A DNA stretch of 61,611 nucleotides from Kribbella turkmenica. GTDB taxonomy: Bacteria > Actinomycetota > Actinomycetes > Propionibacteriales > Kribbellaceae. The stretch covers positions 1 to 61,611 of the forward strand of contig NZ_SMKR01000015.1 of NCBI RefSeq assembly GCF_004348725.1, in the 5' to 3' direction. The translations under genes and the position numbers were made by a program. Position 1 is the first letter of the stretch. The number at the start of each line of letters is the position of its first letter. The notes beneath the pieces are model-generated. The model did not search any database. It worked only from the letters and a program-made list of their open reading frames with translations, and was not told the DNA's origin. Below, in pieces: positions 20,074 to 30,515 of the stretch.

Positions 20074-20461
20074 TCGACCTCGATCCGTGGACCGCAGATT
20101 ATGCGCGGCTGAGCTTGCGTCAACGACTACGGAGAGTCTCATTCCCGGAGTGAGGTTGAACGCCCAACAATCTCATGCGCCGGGCGATAGGCATGTCCCG
20201 GACGGGGTGGCACTGTGTAGTCAACGGGGTGGAGGAAAGGACGCCAGGGACACTGTCGGGAGTCGCCGATCTCGCAGGGGGCGTGGGATCGAACGACACG
20301 GGGCTCACAGCCGGGCGTTCGGAACCGTGGTCGCGGGTGGTGGCGGAGAGTTGGACCGAGGCTTGGGAGGGCGACTCGGCAACTCGGAACCATTGCCCGC
20401 GACCGCTGTCCGCGCCCGGTCGCCGTGTGCGGCCGACCCGGACCGGTGAGAGAGTCGGGGC
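20074..20461. other. 388-base gap without a convincing gene
   Basis: Contains a short imperfect palindrome (CTCATTCC...GGAGTGAG near 20138-20154) and some open frames whose third positions lack the G/C bias of real genes here. One frame (20175-20465) ends in a GTGA overlap with the next start but has no ribosome-binding site and atypical codon use. I see no RNA gene or terminator with confidence. Confidence 0.5.
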
Positions 20462-21271
20462 GTGACGGACGCGGCGAGGACGGAGCCGGTGCCCGCGGCT
20501 CTAGAGATCACCTGCGACGAGTCCGGGTACGAAGGCGAGAAGCTGGTCGGCGGGGTGACCGACGTGTTCGCGCACGCGAGTGTGCGGATCGACGACCAGA
20601 CCGCGGCCGACTGCATCACCGAGCTGCGGCTGCGGATCCGGTCGCCCGCGACGATGTACAAGGCCAACCACCTGCTCAGGTCGAAGCATCGCGCGGTCTT
20701 GCTGTGGCTGCTCGGCCCGGACGGCCCCCTGCTGGGCAACGCCCGGGTTTTCCTGGTCGACAAGACCTACTTCCTGGCCTGCGGGCTCGTCGGCCACCTC
20801 GGCGCGCGGCCCGCACTGGCCAGGTTCCTGTACGACGCCGCCCGGCGGACCGCGGAGGCCGAGGCGTTCCTGGTCGCGGCCAACGACTTCCTGCGCTTCA
20901 CGTTCCGCGACCAACATCCGGTCGTGTCGCCGCTGGACCCGTTGATCCCGGCGATCGTGCGCGCGGTCGAGTACTGGGGGAGTGACGGGCGACCGGTGGC
21001 GATCGCGCACGACCGGCAGACCACGTTGTCGCCCGAGCGGGTCTTCACCCTCCGCCGGTCGGCCCCGAACTTCGCCGGCCTGGAGCAGGTGGATTCCTTC
21101 ACGGACCAGCGGGTCCAGGTCGCCGACTTCCTGGCCGGCGTGGCCCGCAAGGTCGCGTCCGACCAGTTGAAAGGTGCCGACGACACCGAGGTCAGTGCAC
21201 TCCTTCGCCCGTACCTCGACCCTCGGTCGCTGTGGATCGACGAACCGTCCTGGACCAGACTGACTCGTTAG
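20462..21271 (+). CDS. DUF3800-like protein, putative RNase H-fold
   Basis: 269 aa. The start ALEITCDESGYEG (Asp and Glu of a D-E-S-G motif about residue 18) and the later VQVADFLAGVARKVA with a conserved Asp match the DUF3800 pattern, whose members are thought to adopt an RNase H-like nuclease fold. Between them lies a helical middle (KANHLLRSKHRAVLLWLL) and an acidic HDRQTTLSPERV segment. No enzymatic activity is established for the family. GTG 20462 follows GAGAG. It stands alone before the LuxR gene. Confidence 0.6.
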   Translation: MTDAARTEPVPAALEITCDESGYEGEKLVGGVTDVFAHASVRIDDQTAADCITELRLRIRSPATMYKANHLLRSKHRAVLLWLLGPDGPLLGNARVFLVDKTYFLACGLVGHLGARPALARFLYDAARRTAEAEAFLVAANDFLRFTFRDQHPVVSPLDPLIPAIVRAVEYWGSDGRPVAIAHDRQTTLSPERVFTLRRSAPNFAGLEQVDSFTDQRVQVADFLAGVARKVASDQLKGADDTEVSALLRPYLDPRSLWIDEPSWTRLTR

Positions 21272-21337
21272 CCCTTGGCAACAGTCGGCGTACGGCGCAT
21301 AGTCGGGTGATCGATACAGCAGCAGGGAGCCGGTGTC

Positions 21338-22324
21338 GTGCAGGAAGACCATGCAGCCGCCCCGCTGCGGGTTGATCCCGAGACCGCGATCATCCTGCGC
21401 GAGGCGTACCACAAGATCGAGGCGCTGTTCCGGGCCGATCACTACGGTCTGTACGACTACGTCCGGGTGGTGGCCGGCAAGATCGCCCGCGTCGACACCT
21501 TCTTCGTCGGTTTCCTGCAGGGCACCAGCCGGGTCCGCTACCCCTACGCGTACGACGCCGGCCGGTACGTCGACCCGGACACGCACATCTTCGGGCCGAA
21601 CGGGCAGACGGCCTGGCTGCTGAAGCACCGGCAGACGTACAGGTACGCCTACGACCAGGGTGCGGTGTTGCACGCCGGCGTACCGATCGGGGACGTCGGG
21701 CGACGGTCCGAGGACGCGGTCACGGTGCCGATCTTCCGGCCGGGGAAGGACGGACCGGGCCAGCTGTTCGGCATGCTGTCGATGCAGAGCTACGTGCCGG
21801 ACAGTTACGACGACAACGTCGTCCGGGCGTTCGAGTGGTTGAGCGGCGTGGTCGAGCGGGTGCTGACCCGCGAGGGCGAGGACCGGGAGGCGCTGCGGCG
21901 GCTGCCGGCCGGGGACGTCGGGCCGAACGTGCTGACCTCGGACCACGTGATGGAGTACCTCGCGCACCGGGTCGGGTCGATCCGGGAGATCGCGGTCGAG
22001 GCGATGAGCGAGTCCGAGGTGACCGCGGTGGTCCAGAGCCACCTGACCCGGATCATCGACGCCACCGAGCACATCCAGTCCGAGCTGATCGAGATGCTGA
22101 TGGACACCGACGAGGGCCCGGAGCGCCGGTTCCTGAGCCTGACCAAGGCCCAGCAGGGGGTCGCGGTCCGGCTGGTCGACGGCCTCGACAACGACCAGTT
22201 GTCCGCCGAGCTCGGCATCAGCCTGAACACGGTCAAGACCCACCTGAGCGCGATCCTGCGCAAGTACGGCATGGCCAACCGGGCCCAGGTCGCCGACGAC
22301 GTCCGCAGGTACCTGGCCGGCTGA
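21338..22324 (+). CDS. GAF-like sensor with LuxR-type DNA-binding domain
   Basis: 328 aa. Residues about 15-190 resemble a GAF domain (DYVRVVAGKIARVDTFFVGF, VTVPIFRPGKDGPGQLFGML), followed by a helical linker (about 205-260) and a C-terminal LuxR/GerE helix-turn-helix (SLTKAQQGVAVRLVDGLDND, then LGISLNTVKTHLSAILRKYG). It is therefore a one-component transcription regulator with a small-molecule or redox-type sensor. GTG 21338 is preceded by GGGAG at 8-9 bases. No target genes can be named from position alone. Confidence 0.8.
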   Translation: MQEDHAAAPLRVDPETAIILREAYHKIEALFRADHYGLYDYVRVVAGKIARVDTFFVGFLQGTSRVRYPYAYDAGRYVDPDTHIFGPNGQTAWLLKHRQTYRYAYDQGAVLHAGVPIGDVGRRSEDAVTVPIFRPGKDGPGQLFGMLSMQSYVPDSYDDNVVRAFEWLSGVVERVLTREGEDREALRRLPAGDVGPNVLTSDHVMEYLAHRVGSIREIAVEAMSESEVTAVVQSHLTRIIDATEHIQSELIEMLMDTDEGPERRFLSLTKAQQGVAVRLVDGLDNDQLSAELGISLNTVKTHLSAILRKYGMANRAQVADDVRRYLAG

Positions 22325-22335
22325 GAACGGGCCCG

Positions 22336-22363
22336 GCCCCCGGCTCCGAGCGGAGCCGGGGGC
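22336..22363. terminator. Perfect 12-bp hairpin terminator between convergent genes
   Basis: GCCCCCGGCTCC (22336-22347) and GGAGCCGGGGGC (22352-22363) around GAGC. It lies 12 bases after the regulator stop and 15 before the stop of icd, so it serves both directions. Confidence 0.85.
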
Positions 22364-22377
22364 GGGATCAGCCAGGA

Positions 22378-24606
<2,229 letters not shown>

Positions 24607-24645
24607 ATGGGCGCCACGGCCGCTGCCGCCGCCACGTGGGCAGAC

Positions 24646-25317
24646 TCACGCATCGAGGTCGTCGGGGTGCGCGAGGGTGATGCCGGTGGCGGTGGTGACG
24701 GCCGAGGTGAAGGTCAGGGAGTCGATCGGGGAGGCGGCGGCCACGGTGGCGCCGGCCAGCGAGGTGAGGCCGCGGGCGGCGTCCCAGGTGCAGTCGACGA
24801 AGATCGCGCCCCGCGCACTGACCTGGGAGAACTCCGTGCCGGTGAAGTCGCACCGGCGAAAGACCGCGCCGCTCAGCTCGGCGGACACGAAGTCGGCGCT
24901 GTGCAGCCGGCAGTCGCTGAGCTCGACCTTCACGAACTTCGCGAACCGGAACGACGCGAAGTCCAGCACGCTGTCGCGGACAGTGACGTGCTGGAAGCTG
25001 CTTCCCGGCGCCGCGAACCCGGTCAGCCGGGACGAGGTGATCGCGAGCCGGGTCGCGGCGGCGTCGGCCCAGCGGGCGTTCGCGAGGTCGCACTGGGTCA
25101 GTTCCGAGTCGACCAGGATCAGCTTGTCCAGGTCCGAGCCGGCGAGCTTGCACCGGGTCAGCCGGCAGCCGCCGATCTCGACGTGCTCGGCCTCCAGATC
25201 GCTCAGGTCGACGTCCTCCAGGGCGACGTCGAGCAATCGCTCCTCGTCGTCGATCTCGTCGGGTGTGGGCGACGCGGCGTCGAGGTGGGCACGCAACCTG
25301 GGAACGGCGATCTTCAT
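24646..25317 (-). CDS. Pentapeptide-repeat protein
   Basis: 223 aa. Residues about 30-190 contain degenerate A(D/N)LxX pentapeptides (VDLSDLEAEHVEIGGCRLTR, SELTQCDLANARW, SVLDFASFRFAKFVKVELSD, SADFVSAELSGAVFRRCDFT) that form a right-handed quadrilateral beta-helix. Some members mimic DNA and protect gyrase, but no such role can be assigned from this sequence. ATG 25317 follows a leaderless -10 box (TACGGT, 7 bases). It is upstream of icd but each has its own promoter. Confidence 0.82.
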   Translation of the reverse strand: MKIAVPRLRAHLDAASPTPDEIDDEERLLDVALEDVDLSDLEAEHVEIGGCRLTRCKLAGSDLDKLILVDSELTQCDLANARWADAAATRLAITSSRLTGFAAPGSSFQHVTVRDSVLDFASFRFAKFVKVELSDCRLHSADFVSAELSGAVFRRCDFTGTEFSQVSARGAIFVDCTWDAARGLTSLAGATVAAASPIDSLTFTSAVTTATGITLAHPDDLDA

Positions 25318-25330
25318 GAGACCGACCGTA
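25318..25330 (-). promoter_or_regulatory. Leaderless -10 box of the pentapeptide gene
   Basis: On the minus strand TACGGT (25330-25325), 7 bases, then ATG at 25317. This supports the internal ATG over an upstream in-frame start. Confidence 0.5.
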
Positions 25331-25348
25331 ACGAGGGCTGCGGACAGT

Positions 25349-26191
25349 TCACCGCGACCGGACGTAGTGCGCGGCGGCACCGATCAGCGCGGAATGCTCG
25401 GTGTCCTCGGTCGCCGCGACGTCGAAGTCGAACACCTCCCGGACGATGTCGAACGCCCCCGAGATCGACCCGCCCAGCACCACTTTCGTCACGCCGAACC
25501 GCTCCAGCCACGGGGGCAGCGCGGCAGCCAGGACGCCGAACGCCTCGACCAACACCTCCCGCGCGTCGCCGGTGCCCTCCCGGGCCCGGTCGGCGATCTC
25601 CTTCACCCCGATCTCCGGCTCCTCCGTGCCGGTCCGGGCGAAGTACGCGCGCAGGATCGCCCGGGCGGAGATCCAGTCCTCCAGCGGCTTCCCGTCGTAC
25701 GACGTCTTGTAGAGCTCACCGCCCGGCGGCACGGTCTCGCCCGCACGAACCACGCGGCCGTCGGCGAGGAACGCCGTACCGATGCCGGTGCCGATGGTGA
25801 CGCCGACGCAGCGGTCCACCTCGCGGACCGCGCCGGCCGTCCACTCGCCGACCGCGAACGCCTCGGCGTCGTTCATGAACAGGATCTGGTCGAGATCGAG
25901 CAGGCCGCGCAGGCGCTCGCCGACCTTGTATCCGTAGAGGTGGTCGAACTTGCCCTGGCCGCGGTACCAGGCGACGCCGGTGGCGAAGTCGAACGGCCCG
26001 GGCAGCGCCACCGCCAGGCCGTTTGCCAACGGCAACTTCCGGGCCGCGGCCGCCAACTGGTCGAGCACCACCTCGGCCGCCTTGCGCGACTCCAGGTCCG
26101 CCCGCTCCACCACGTCCACGGCCCAACTGCCCGACGACACCACGGCCGCCGTCACGTGGCTGCCCCCGATCTCCAGCACCGCTACGTCCAT
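25349..26191 (-). CDS. ROK-family sugar kinase
   Basis: 280 aa. N-terminal phosphate loop LEIGGSHVTAAVVSSG, sugar-binding NDAEAFAVGEW with the catalytic Asp, and the adenosine motif VGVTIGTGIGTAFLADG identify a ROK kinase (glucokinase or other hexose kinase). The zinc-binding cysteine cluster of many ROK proteins is missing; GGELYKTSYDGKPLEDWISA replaces it. That separates it from glucokinase GlkA and makes the sugar uncertain. ATG 26191 is only 9 bases from the divergent hydrolase start; CATGAT is a possible -10 box. Confidence 0.82.
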   Translation of the reverse strand: MDVAVLEIGGSHVTAAVVSSGSWAVDVVERADLESRKAAEVVLDQLAAAARKLPLANGLAVALPGPFDFATGVAWYRGQGKFDHLYGYKVGERLRGLLDLDQILFMNDAEAFAVGEWTAGAVREVDRCVGVTIGTGIGTAFLADGRVVRAGETVPPGGELYKTSYDGKPLEDWISARAILRAYFARTGTEEPEIGVKEIADRAREGTGDAREVLVEAFGVLAAALPPWLERFGVTKVVLGGSISGAFDIVREVFDFDVAATEDTEHSALIGAAAHYVRSR

Positions 26192-26200
26192 CCGGTCATC

Positions 26201-27067
26201 ATGTCAGCAGCCGCCTGGCAGACTTCGGACGTGCACGAACTCATGGTCGACGGTGTCCGGCTCGCGTACCACGTCCACGGCAACGGCCCGGTCTGCCTGG
26301 TCCACCCTGGCGGCCCCGGCATCCACTGGCCGTACCTCCGCCTCCCGGCGCTCGAGAAGCACCTGACGATGGTGTACGTCGAGCCGCCCGGCACCGGGAA
26401 CTCCGGCCTGCTCCCCGACGGCGACTACTCGATGACCCGCTACGCGTCGTTCGTCGACCGGCTGGCCCGGCACCTCGGCGAGTCGAAGGTCTTCGTGCTC
26501 GGCCACTCGCACGGTGGATTCGTCGCCCTCCAGACCGCCCTGGACCACCCCGAGCGGCTGGCCGGGATCATCGTGTACGACGGCATGGCGTTCAACGGTC
26601 CCGAGCTCGGGGAGCAGGCGTCCCGCAACATCGACGCGTACGTCGGCCGGCGGCCGCCCGGTGACCCGCTGGCCGCGCAGGTCCTTCAGGCCTGGCAGGA
26701 CGACCCCGCGGACCGCGAGGAGCAGTTGGACGCGTTGCGGCGGCTGCTGCCCGTCTACTTCAAGGACTACGAGGCGATCGAGGGCCGGCTGACCGACTGG
26801 GGCGCGACGATCGACCTCACGATCGACCCGAACCGGAAGGACTCGCGCTGGGACATCCGCGGCCGGCTCGGCGAGATCGCCGTACCGGCGCTGGTGCTCG
26901 TCGGTGTCGCCGACTTCATCTGTCCGGAGAACTCGGCGCGGGAGCTGGCCGACGGGATTCCGGGGTCCGAGCTGATTGTTCTTGCCGAAAGTGGGCACTT
27001 CGGGCATCTCGAGCAACCGGACGTCTTCCGGGACTGCGTCGTGGAGTTTGTTCGTAGAGTGTCTTGA
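26201..27067 (+). CDS. Alpha/beta hydrolase, proline iminopeptidase-like
   Basis: 288 aa from ATG 26201; GTG 26231 and ATG 26243 are in frame and possible. The oxyanion region HPGGPGIHW (about residue 40), the nucleophile elbow GHSHGG (Ser about 100), an acid in VGVADFICPENS and the catalytic His in ESGHFGHLEQPD complete a triad. HPGGPG resembles the HGGPG of prolyl aminopeptidases, but the cap domain (ENS to LTDWGATIDLT) differs, so the substrate is open. No ribosome-binding site is visible at any candidate start. Confidence 0.8.
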   Translation: MSAAAWQTSDVHELMVDGVRLAYHVHGNGPVCLVHPGGPGIHWPYLRLPALEKHLTMVYVEPPGTGNSGLLPDGDYSMTRYASFVDRLARHLGESKVFVLGHSHGGFVALQTALDHPERLAGIIVYDGMAFNGPELGEQASRNIDAYVGRRPPGDPLAAQVLQAWQDDPADREEQLDALRRLLPVYFKDYEAIEGRLTDWGATIDLTIDPNRKDSRWDIRGRLGEIAVPALVLVGVADFICPENSARELADGIPGSELIVLAESGHFGHLEQPDVFRDCVVEFVRRVS

Positions 27068-27088
27068 TCGGGACTCGAGGGGACAGGG

Positions 27089-27616
27089 ATGCCCGCGGAG
27101 AGCAGAGCGCCGTCCGTGGTCGCGGCGCTGAGCGTCGTGGTCGCGGTGGTCGGCCATGTGCTCGCGGGCGGCGGACCGGTGCCACTCGACGTCATCGCAC
27201 CACTCCTGGCGCTGACGAGTGTCTGCTGGCTGCTGGGTGAGTACCTCGCCGGCGAACGCCTGCTGACCGCGCTTGTCCTCGCCGGAGTTCAACTGTTCGT
27301 CCACGTGACGCTGGCCGCCTCGCACACCGGGCACGAAGGCATGCACACGGAGGGCAACAGCAGCCTGCTTATGCCCGCTGCCCACCTCGCGGTCCTGTTC
27401 GCGGGGGTGCTGGCGATCGGCCGGGCCCACCGCTGGATCCACCGGGTCGCCCGGACCTTCGCGCGCCTCCTGCCCCGGCTTCCGACCCTGACTCCGGTAC
27501 TGCGCTCCGTCACGGTGCCGACCGTGCCGTCGCCGCCACGACTGCTGCGGTGGCTGACCGCGAACGTCTCCCGGCGCGGACCGCCGGTCAGCGGAGCGAT
27601 CTCTGTTCCGTCCTGA
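27089..27616 (+). CDS. Small multi-spanning membrane protein with His-rich loop
   Basis: 175 aa with about four hydrophobic segments (VVAALSVVVAVVGHVLAGGG, VIAPLLALTSVCWLLGEYLA, LLTALVLAGVQLFVHVTLAA, LLMPAAHLAVLFAGVLAIG) and a basic, Pro-rich tail. The loop HVTLAASHTGHEGMHTEGN carries several His and a Met, plausible metal ligands. It lies 44 bases upstream of YcnI and CopC/CopD homologues, so a part in copper handling is inferred from context; no family was recognised for certain. ATG 27089 follows a GGGGACAGGG stretch. Confidence 0.72.
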   Translation: MPAESRAPSVVAALSVVVAVVGHVLAGGGPVPLDVIAPLLALTSVCWLLGEYLAGERLLTALVLAGVQLFVHVTLAASHTGHEGMHTEGNSSLLMPAAHLAVLFAGVLAIGRAHRWIHRVARTFARLLPRLPTLTPVLRSVTVPTVPSPPRLLRWLTANVSRRGPPVSGAISVPS

Positions 27617-27660
27617 CCGACCGCGTCGTCACGCGGTCGGTGACCGCGAAAGGTTCTGTC

Positions 27661-28377
27661 ATGCCCAAGAGGTTCGTCCTGCGTGCCGCCGCGATCGCCG
27701 CGGCGTCCACGCTCGTCCTGGCCGGTGCCGCCACCTCGGCGTCGGCCCATGTCACCGTGTCCTCGCCGGACGCCGAGCCCGGCGGCTACGCGAAGCTCGT
27801 GTTCCGGGTGCCGACCGAGTCGGACACCACCAGCACCACCAGACTCGTCGTCTCGCTTCCCGAGGACCACCCGTTCGCTCATGTCGGGACGCAGGTGAAG
27901 GACGGCTGGAAGGTCGAGAAGAAGACCGAGAAGCTGCCCACGCCGGTCAAGGTCGGTGACGTCAACCTGTCCGAGGCCGTCACCACGGTCACCTGGACCG
28001 CCACCGGCGCAGGCATCCCGCCGAACGACTTCGACGAGTTCGCCCTGTCGGTGGGCCGGCTGCCCGAACGCGTCGACTCGCTGAGTTTTCCCGCTGACCA
28101 GACCTACAGCGACGGCGAGGTGGTGAAGTGGGCCGAGGTTGCCACGGACGGGTCCGACGAGCCGGAGCACCCGGCACCGACATTGAAGCTGGCCGCCGCG
28201 GTCGCGCCGGCCATGGCGCCGGCCGCCCAGAGCAAGGACTCCACCGACCCGGTGGCGCGCTGGCTCGGCGGTGGCGGCCTCCTGGTCGGCCTGCTCGGTG
28301 TCGCTTTCGGTCTGCGGCCGCGGAAGGCCGCACCTGCTGCGACTGGCCCCGCGAACCCCGGAAAGGCCCGGTCGTGA
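27661..28377 (+). CDS. YcnI-family (DUF1775) copper-associated secreted protein
   Basis: 238 aa. Signal peptide (KRFVLRAAAIAAASTLVLAG, ending TSASA) followed at once by HVTVSSPDAEPGG, so cleavage would expose an N-terminal His, the copper ligand in characterised YcnI. The beta-sandwich domain spans about residues 31-170 (FRVPTESDTT, VTTVTWTATG, FDEFALSVGRLP). A Pro/Ala linker and a C-terminal membrane helix (GGGLLVGLLGVAFGL) anchor it. Overlaps CopC by GTGA. Copper capture outside the membrane is the inferred role. Confidence 0.85.
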   Translation: MPKRFVLRAAAIAAASTLVLAGAATSASAHVTVSSPDAEPGGYAKLVFRVPTESDTTSTTRLVVSLPEDHPFAHVGTQVKDGWKVEKKTEKLPTPVKVGDVNLSEAVTTVTWTATGAGIPPNDFDEFALSVGRLPERVDSLSFPADQTYSDGEVVKWAEVATDGSDEPEHPAPTLKLAAAVAPAMAPAAQSKDSTDPVARWLGGGGLLVGLLGVAFGLRPRKAAPAATGPANPGKARS

Positions 28378-28892
28378 CTGTGCACCGCTTGATCGCAGTT
28401 CTCCTGACGTCGCTCCTCGCCCTGGCGGTCTGCACCGGGCCGGCGTCGGCGCACGCCAAGCTCGAGTCGATGACTCCGGCCGACGGTTCGTCGATGGCCG
28501 CGCCGCCGACCCAGGTGGTGCTGACGTTCAGCGAACCGGTCGCCGGCAACGGCACCCGGGTCCAGGTGAAGTCGCCCAGCGGGAAGAACGTCGCCACCGG
28601 TGACGTCCAGGTGCTCGACAAGAAGGTCACCCAGCCGGTCGGCGCGATGGTCGAGGCCGGCCGGTACCAGGTCGACGCCCGGGTGGTGTCCGCCGACGGC
28701 CACCCGATCACCGTGGCCGGCTCCTTCACCGTCACCCACGCCGGACACCCGCCGGACCAGCCGGCCGGAACGCCGCCGACCGCGGACCAACGCACGTCGA
28801 ACACGGTCACGATCGTCGCGATGTTCCTGGTCATGCTGGTCGTGGTCGCCCTCGCCGTCGTGATCGTCCGTCGTCGTCCCGCCTCGCAATGA
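28374..28892 (+). CDS. CopC-domain copper resistance/transport protein
   Basis: 172 aa. Signal peptide ending PASA, then HAKLESMTPADGS; the mature N-terminal His and the later DGHPI and HAGH histidines are the CopC copper-site pattern. The beta-barrel domain (VVLTFSEPV, RYQVDARVVSADGHPITVAG) is followed by a linker and a C-terminal TM (TIVAMFLVMLVVVALAVVIV). GTG 28374 overlaps the YcnI stop, so the two are translated together. Confidence 0.87.
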   Translation: MTVHRLIAVLLTSLLALAVCTGPASAHAKLESMTPADGSSMAAPPTQVVLTFSEPVAGNGTRVQVKSPSGKNVATGDVQVLDKKVTQPVGAMVEAGRYQVDARVVSADGHPITVAGSFTVTHAGHPPDQPAGTPPTADQRTSNTVTIVAMFLVMLVVVALAVVIVRRRPASQ

Positions 28893-28911
28893 ACGCCGGC
28901 TCGCCCGGGCC

Positions 28912-29946
28912 GTGTCCGACGGACCCGGGCCGGTGACCACCGGGTGGGTGGACGGCCGGCCGTCGAGATGGGTGCTGGCGGCCGGAATCGTTGCCTCCGG
29001 CACCGTGGTGATGGTGGTGGCGCTGGTGGTCGCCGGCGGTGCTCCGGAGCGTCCGCCCGAAGGTCTGATCAGCGCCGGAATGCCGGTGTCCTGGGCGGTT
29101 CCGGTCCTGCGCTTCGCCGCCGACGCGGCCGCGATCGCCACCGGGGGCGCGCTGCTGGCCGCCGTACTGTTGCTCCCGGCAACGGATGGGAAGCTCGGCC
29201 CGCAGGCGTTGCGGGCCTGCCAGGACGCGGCGGTGACGGCCGGAGTCTGGGCGGTGGCGAGCATCGGCGGCCTGATCACGTCCGCGGCCGTCATCCTCGG
29301 TGTTCCGTTGTCACATCTCGCCGACCATGCGCCCATGGCCGGCGAACTGGATCAGGTGCGGGCGCTCGCGGCCGCCGTCGTGCTGACGGCCGTGCTCGCG
29401 GTGGTCCTCAGCGGTTGCCGGACAATCCGCCGCGCTCGGTTCGCGCTGGTGCTGACCGCGGCGGCGCTGACCGGCCCGCTGCTGACCGGCCACGGCGCGA
29501 TCGAACGCACCGGTGTCTGGTCGGTCCTCGCCACCGGTTCGCTGATCGCGCACGTGTTCGCGGCGACCGTCTGGATCGGCGGTCTGGGCGCCGTACTGCG
29601 GTATGCCCGGGAGCGGCCCGCGGTCGAGCGGTTCAGCCGGCTGGCGCTGATCTGCGCGATCACGACGGGTGGGACCGGTCTGCTGACGGGGGAGATCCAC
29701 CTCGGTGGGCGCGAGGACGGATGGGGCCTGATCACGCAGTGGGTGACCACCGGCTACGGGGCCCTCGTCCTCGCCAAGTCGGTCGCGTTCGCATTCCTCG
29801 TCACTTTCGGTTGGTGGCACCGCCGGACGACGATGCCGGAGCTGGTGGCCGGCGATCCGGCGGCGTTCCGGCGGCTGGCGATGGTCGAGTTGGTGATCAT
29901 GGCCGGGACCGTCGGGCTGGCGGTCGCCCTGTCGCGCACCCCGTGA
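28912..29946 (+). CDS. CopD-family copper-resistance membrane protein
   Basis: 344 aa with about eight hydrophobic segments and the CopD domain toward the C-terminus (HVFAATVWIGGLGAVLRYAR, with the conserved His and Trp, and FSRLALICAITTGGTGLLTG). CopD proteins move copper across the cytoplasmic membrane, handed over by CopC. It starts at GTG 28912, 19 bases after copC. Together with YcnI and the His-rich membrane protein it completes a four-gene copper set. The N-terminus before the first TM is short and polar. Confidence 0.85.
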   Translation: MSDGPGPVTTGWVDGRPSRWVLAAGIVASGTVVMVVALVVAGGAPERPPEGLISAGMPVSWAVPVLRFAADAAAIATGGALLAAVLLLPATDGKLGPQALRACQDAAVTAGVWAVASIGGLITSAAVILGVPLSHLADHAPMAGELDQVRALAAAVVLTAVLAVVLSGCRTIRRARFALVLTAAALTGPLLTGHGAIERTGVWSVLATGSLIAHVFAATVWIGGLGAVLRYARERPAVERFSRLALICAITTGGTGLLTGEIHLGGREDGWGLITQWVTTGYGALVLAKSVAFAFLVTFGWWHRRTTMPELVAGDPAAFRRLAMVELVIMAGTVGLAVALSRTP

Positions 29947-29950
29947 GCTC

Positions 29951-29985
29951 GGTGATATGTCAACAGAAGTCCGTATGATGGTCGG
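29951..29985 (+). promoter_or_regulatory. marR promoter with autoregulatory-type palindrome
   Basis: TATGAT (29974-29979), 6 bases, then ATG at 29986, a leaderless start. Just upstream, GGTGATATGTCAAC (29951-29964) is an imperfect palindrome related to GTTGACATGTCAAC. A similar site lies at 30502-30515 before the next gene. Confidence 0.6.
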
Positions 29986-30471
29986 ATGACGGACCCGCGG
30001 TGGCTGGACGGGCGCGAGGCGCGGTTGTGGCAGTCGTACCGTGACGCCTATCGCGAGTTGATGCGTGCCCTGGAAAGCCGGCTGATCGGCAACTCCGGCC
30101 TGTCCGGCGCCGACTACGCCCTTCTGCACCCGTTGTCGGTCGCCGAGGACGGCGTTCTGCGGACCCGCGACCTCGGCAGGTCGGTCGGCTGGGAGCGCAG
30201 CCGGTTGTCGCACCAGGTCAGCCGGATGGAGCGGCGCGGGCTGGTCTGCCGCGAGGAGTGCGCGTCCGACGCCCGCGGCTCGATGGTCCGGCTCACCGAC
30301 GTCGGCCGCAAGGCCATCGAGGCGGCCGCGCCGGACCACGTCGACGCCGTCCGGACGTACTTCCTCGACCACCTGAGCCGCGCGGAGCAGGACCAGTTGG
30401 CGGCCGTCCTCGAGCGCATCACGGCGAACATCCCCGCGGACCCGTGCGCGCCCGCGGCCTGCGACGACTAG
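29986..30471 (+). CDS. MarR-family transcriptional regulator
   Basis: 161 aa, normal length. The winged helix spans about residues 40-110: LSGADYALLHPLSVAEDG, then LGRSVGWERSRLSHQVSRME (recognition helix) and the wing RRGLVCREECASDARGS. Flanking helices form the dimer interface. Three Cys (VCREEC and two in the tail PCAPAACDD) could allow redox sensing, which would fit the adjacent flavin reductase gene. A palindrome in its own promoter and another at the reductase suggest it represses both. Confidence 0.85.
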   Translation: MTDPRWLDGREARLWQSYRDAYRELMRALESRLIGNSGLSGADYALLHPLSVAEDGVLRTRDLGRSVGWERSRLSHQVSRMERRGLVCREECASDARGSMVRLTDVGRKAIEAAAPDHVDAVRTYFLDHLSRAEQDQLAAVLERITANIPADPCAPAACDD

Positions 30472-30501
30472 CCCTCGTCAGATAGCCGCGACACCCGTTG
30501 A

Positions 30502-30515
30502 GTTGACATGTGCAC
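30502..30515 (+). promoter_or_regulatory. Second MarR-type operator overlapping the reductase start
   Basis: GTTGACATGTGCAC; the first ten bases match half and centre of GTTGACATGTCAAC, the idealised form of the site at 29951. It overlaps the ATG at 30508, so the operator touches coding sequence directly. Confidence 0.5.

Noticed and set aside
20175..20465. ORF that ends in a GTGA overlap with the DUF3800-like gene
   Set aside because: Third codon positions are not enriched in G/C compared with real genes here, and there is no ribosome-binding site; the overlap is probably chance.
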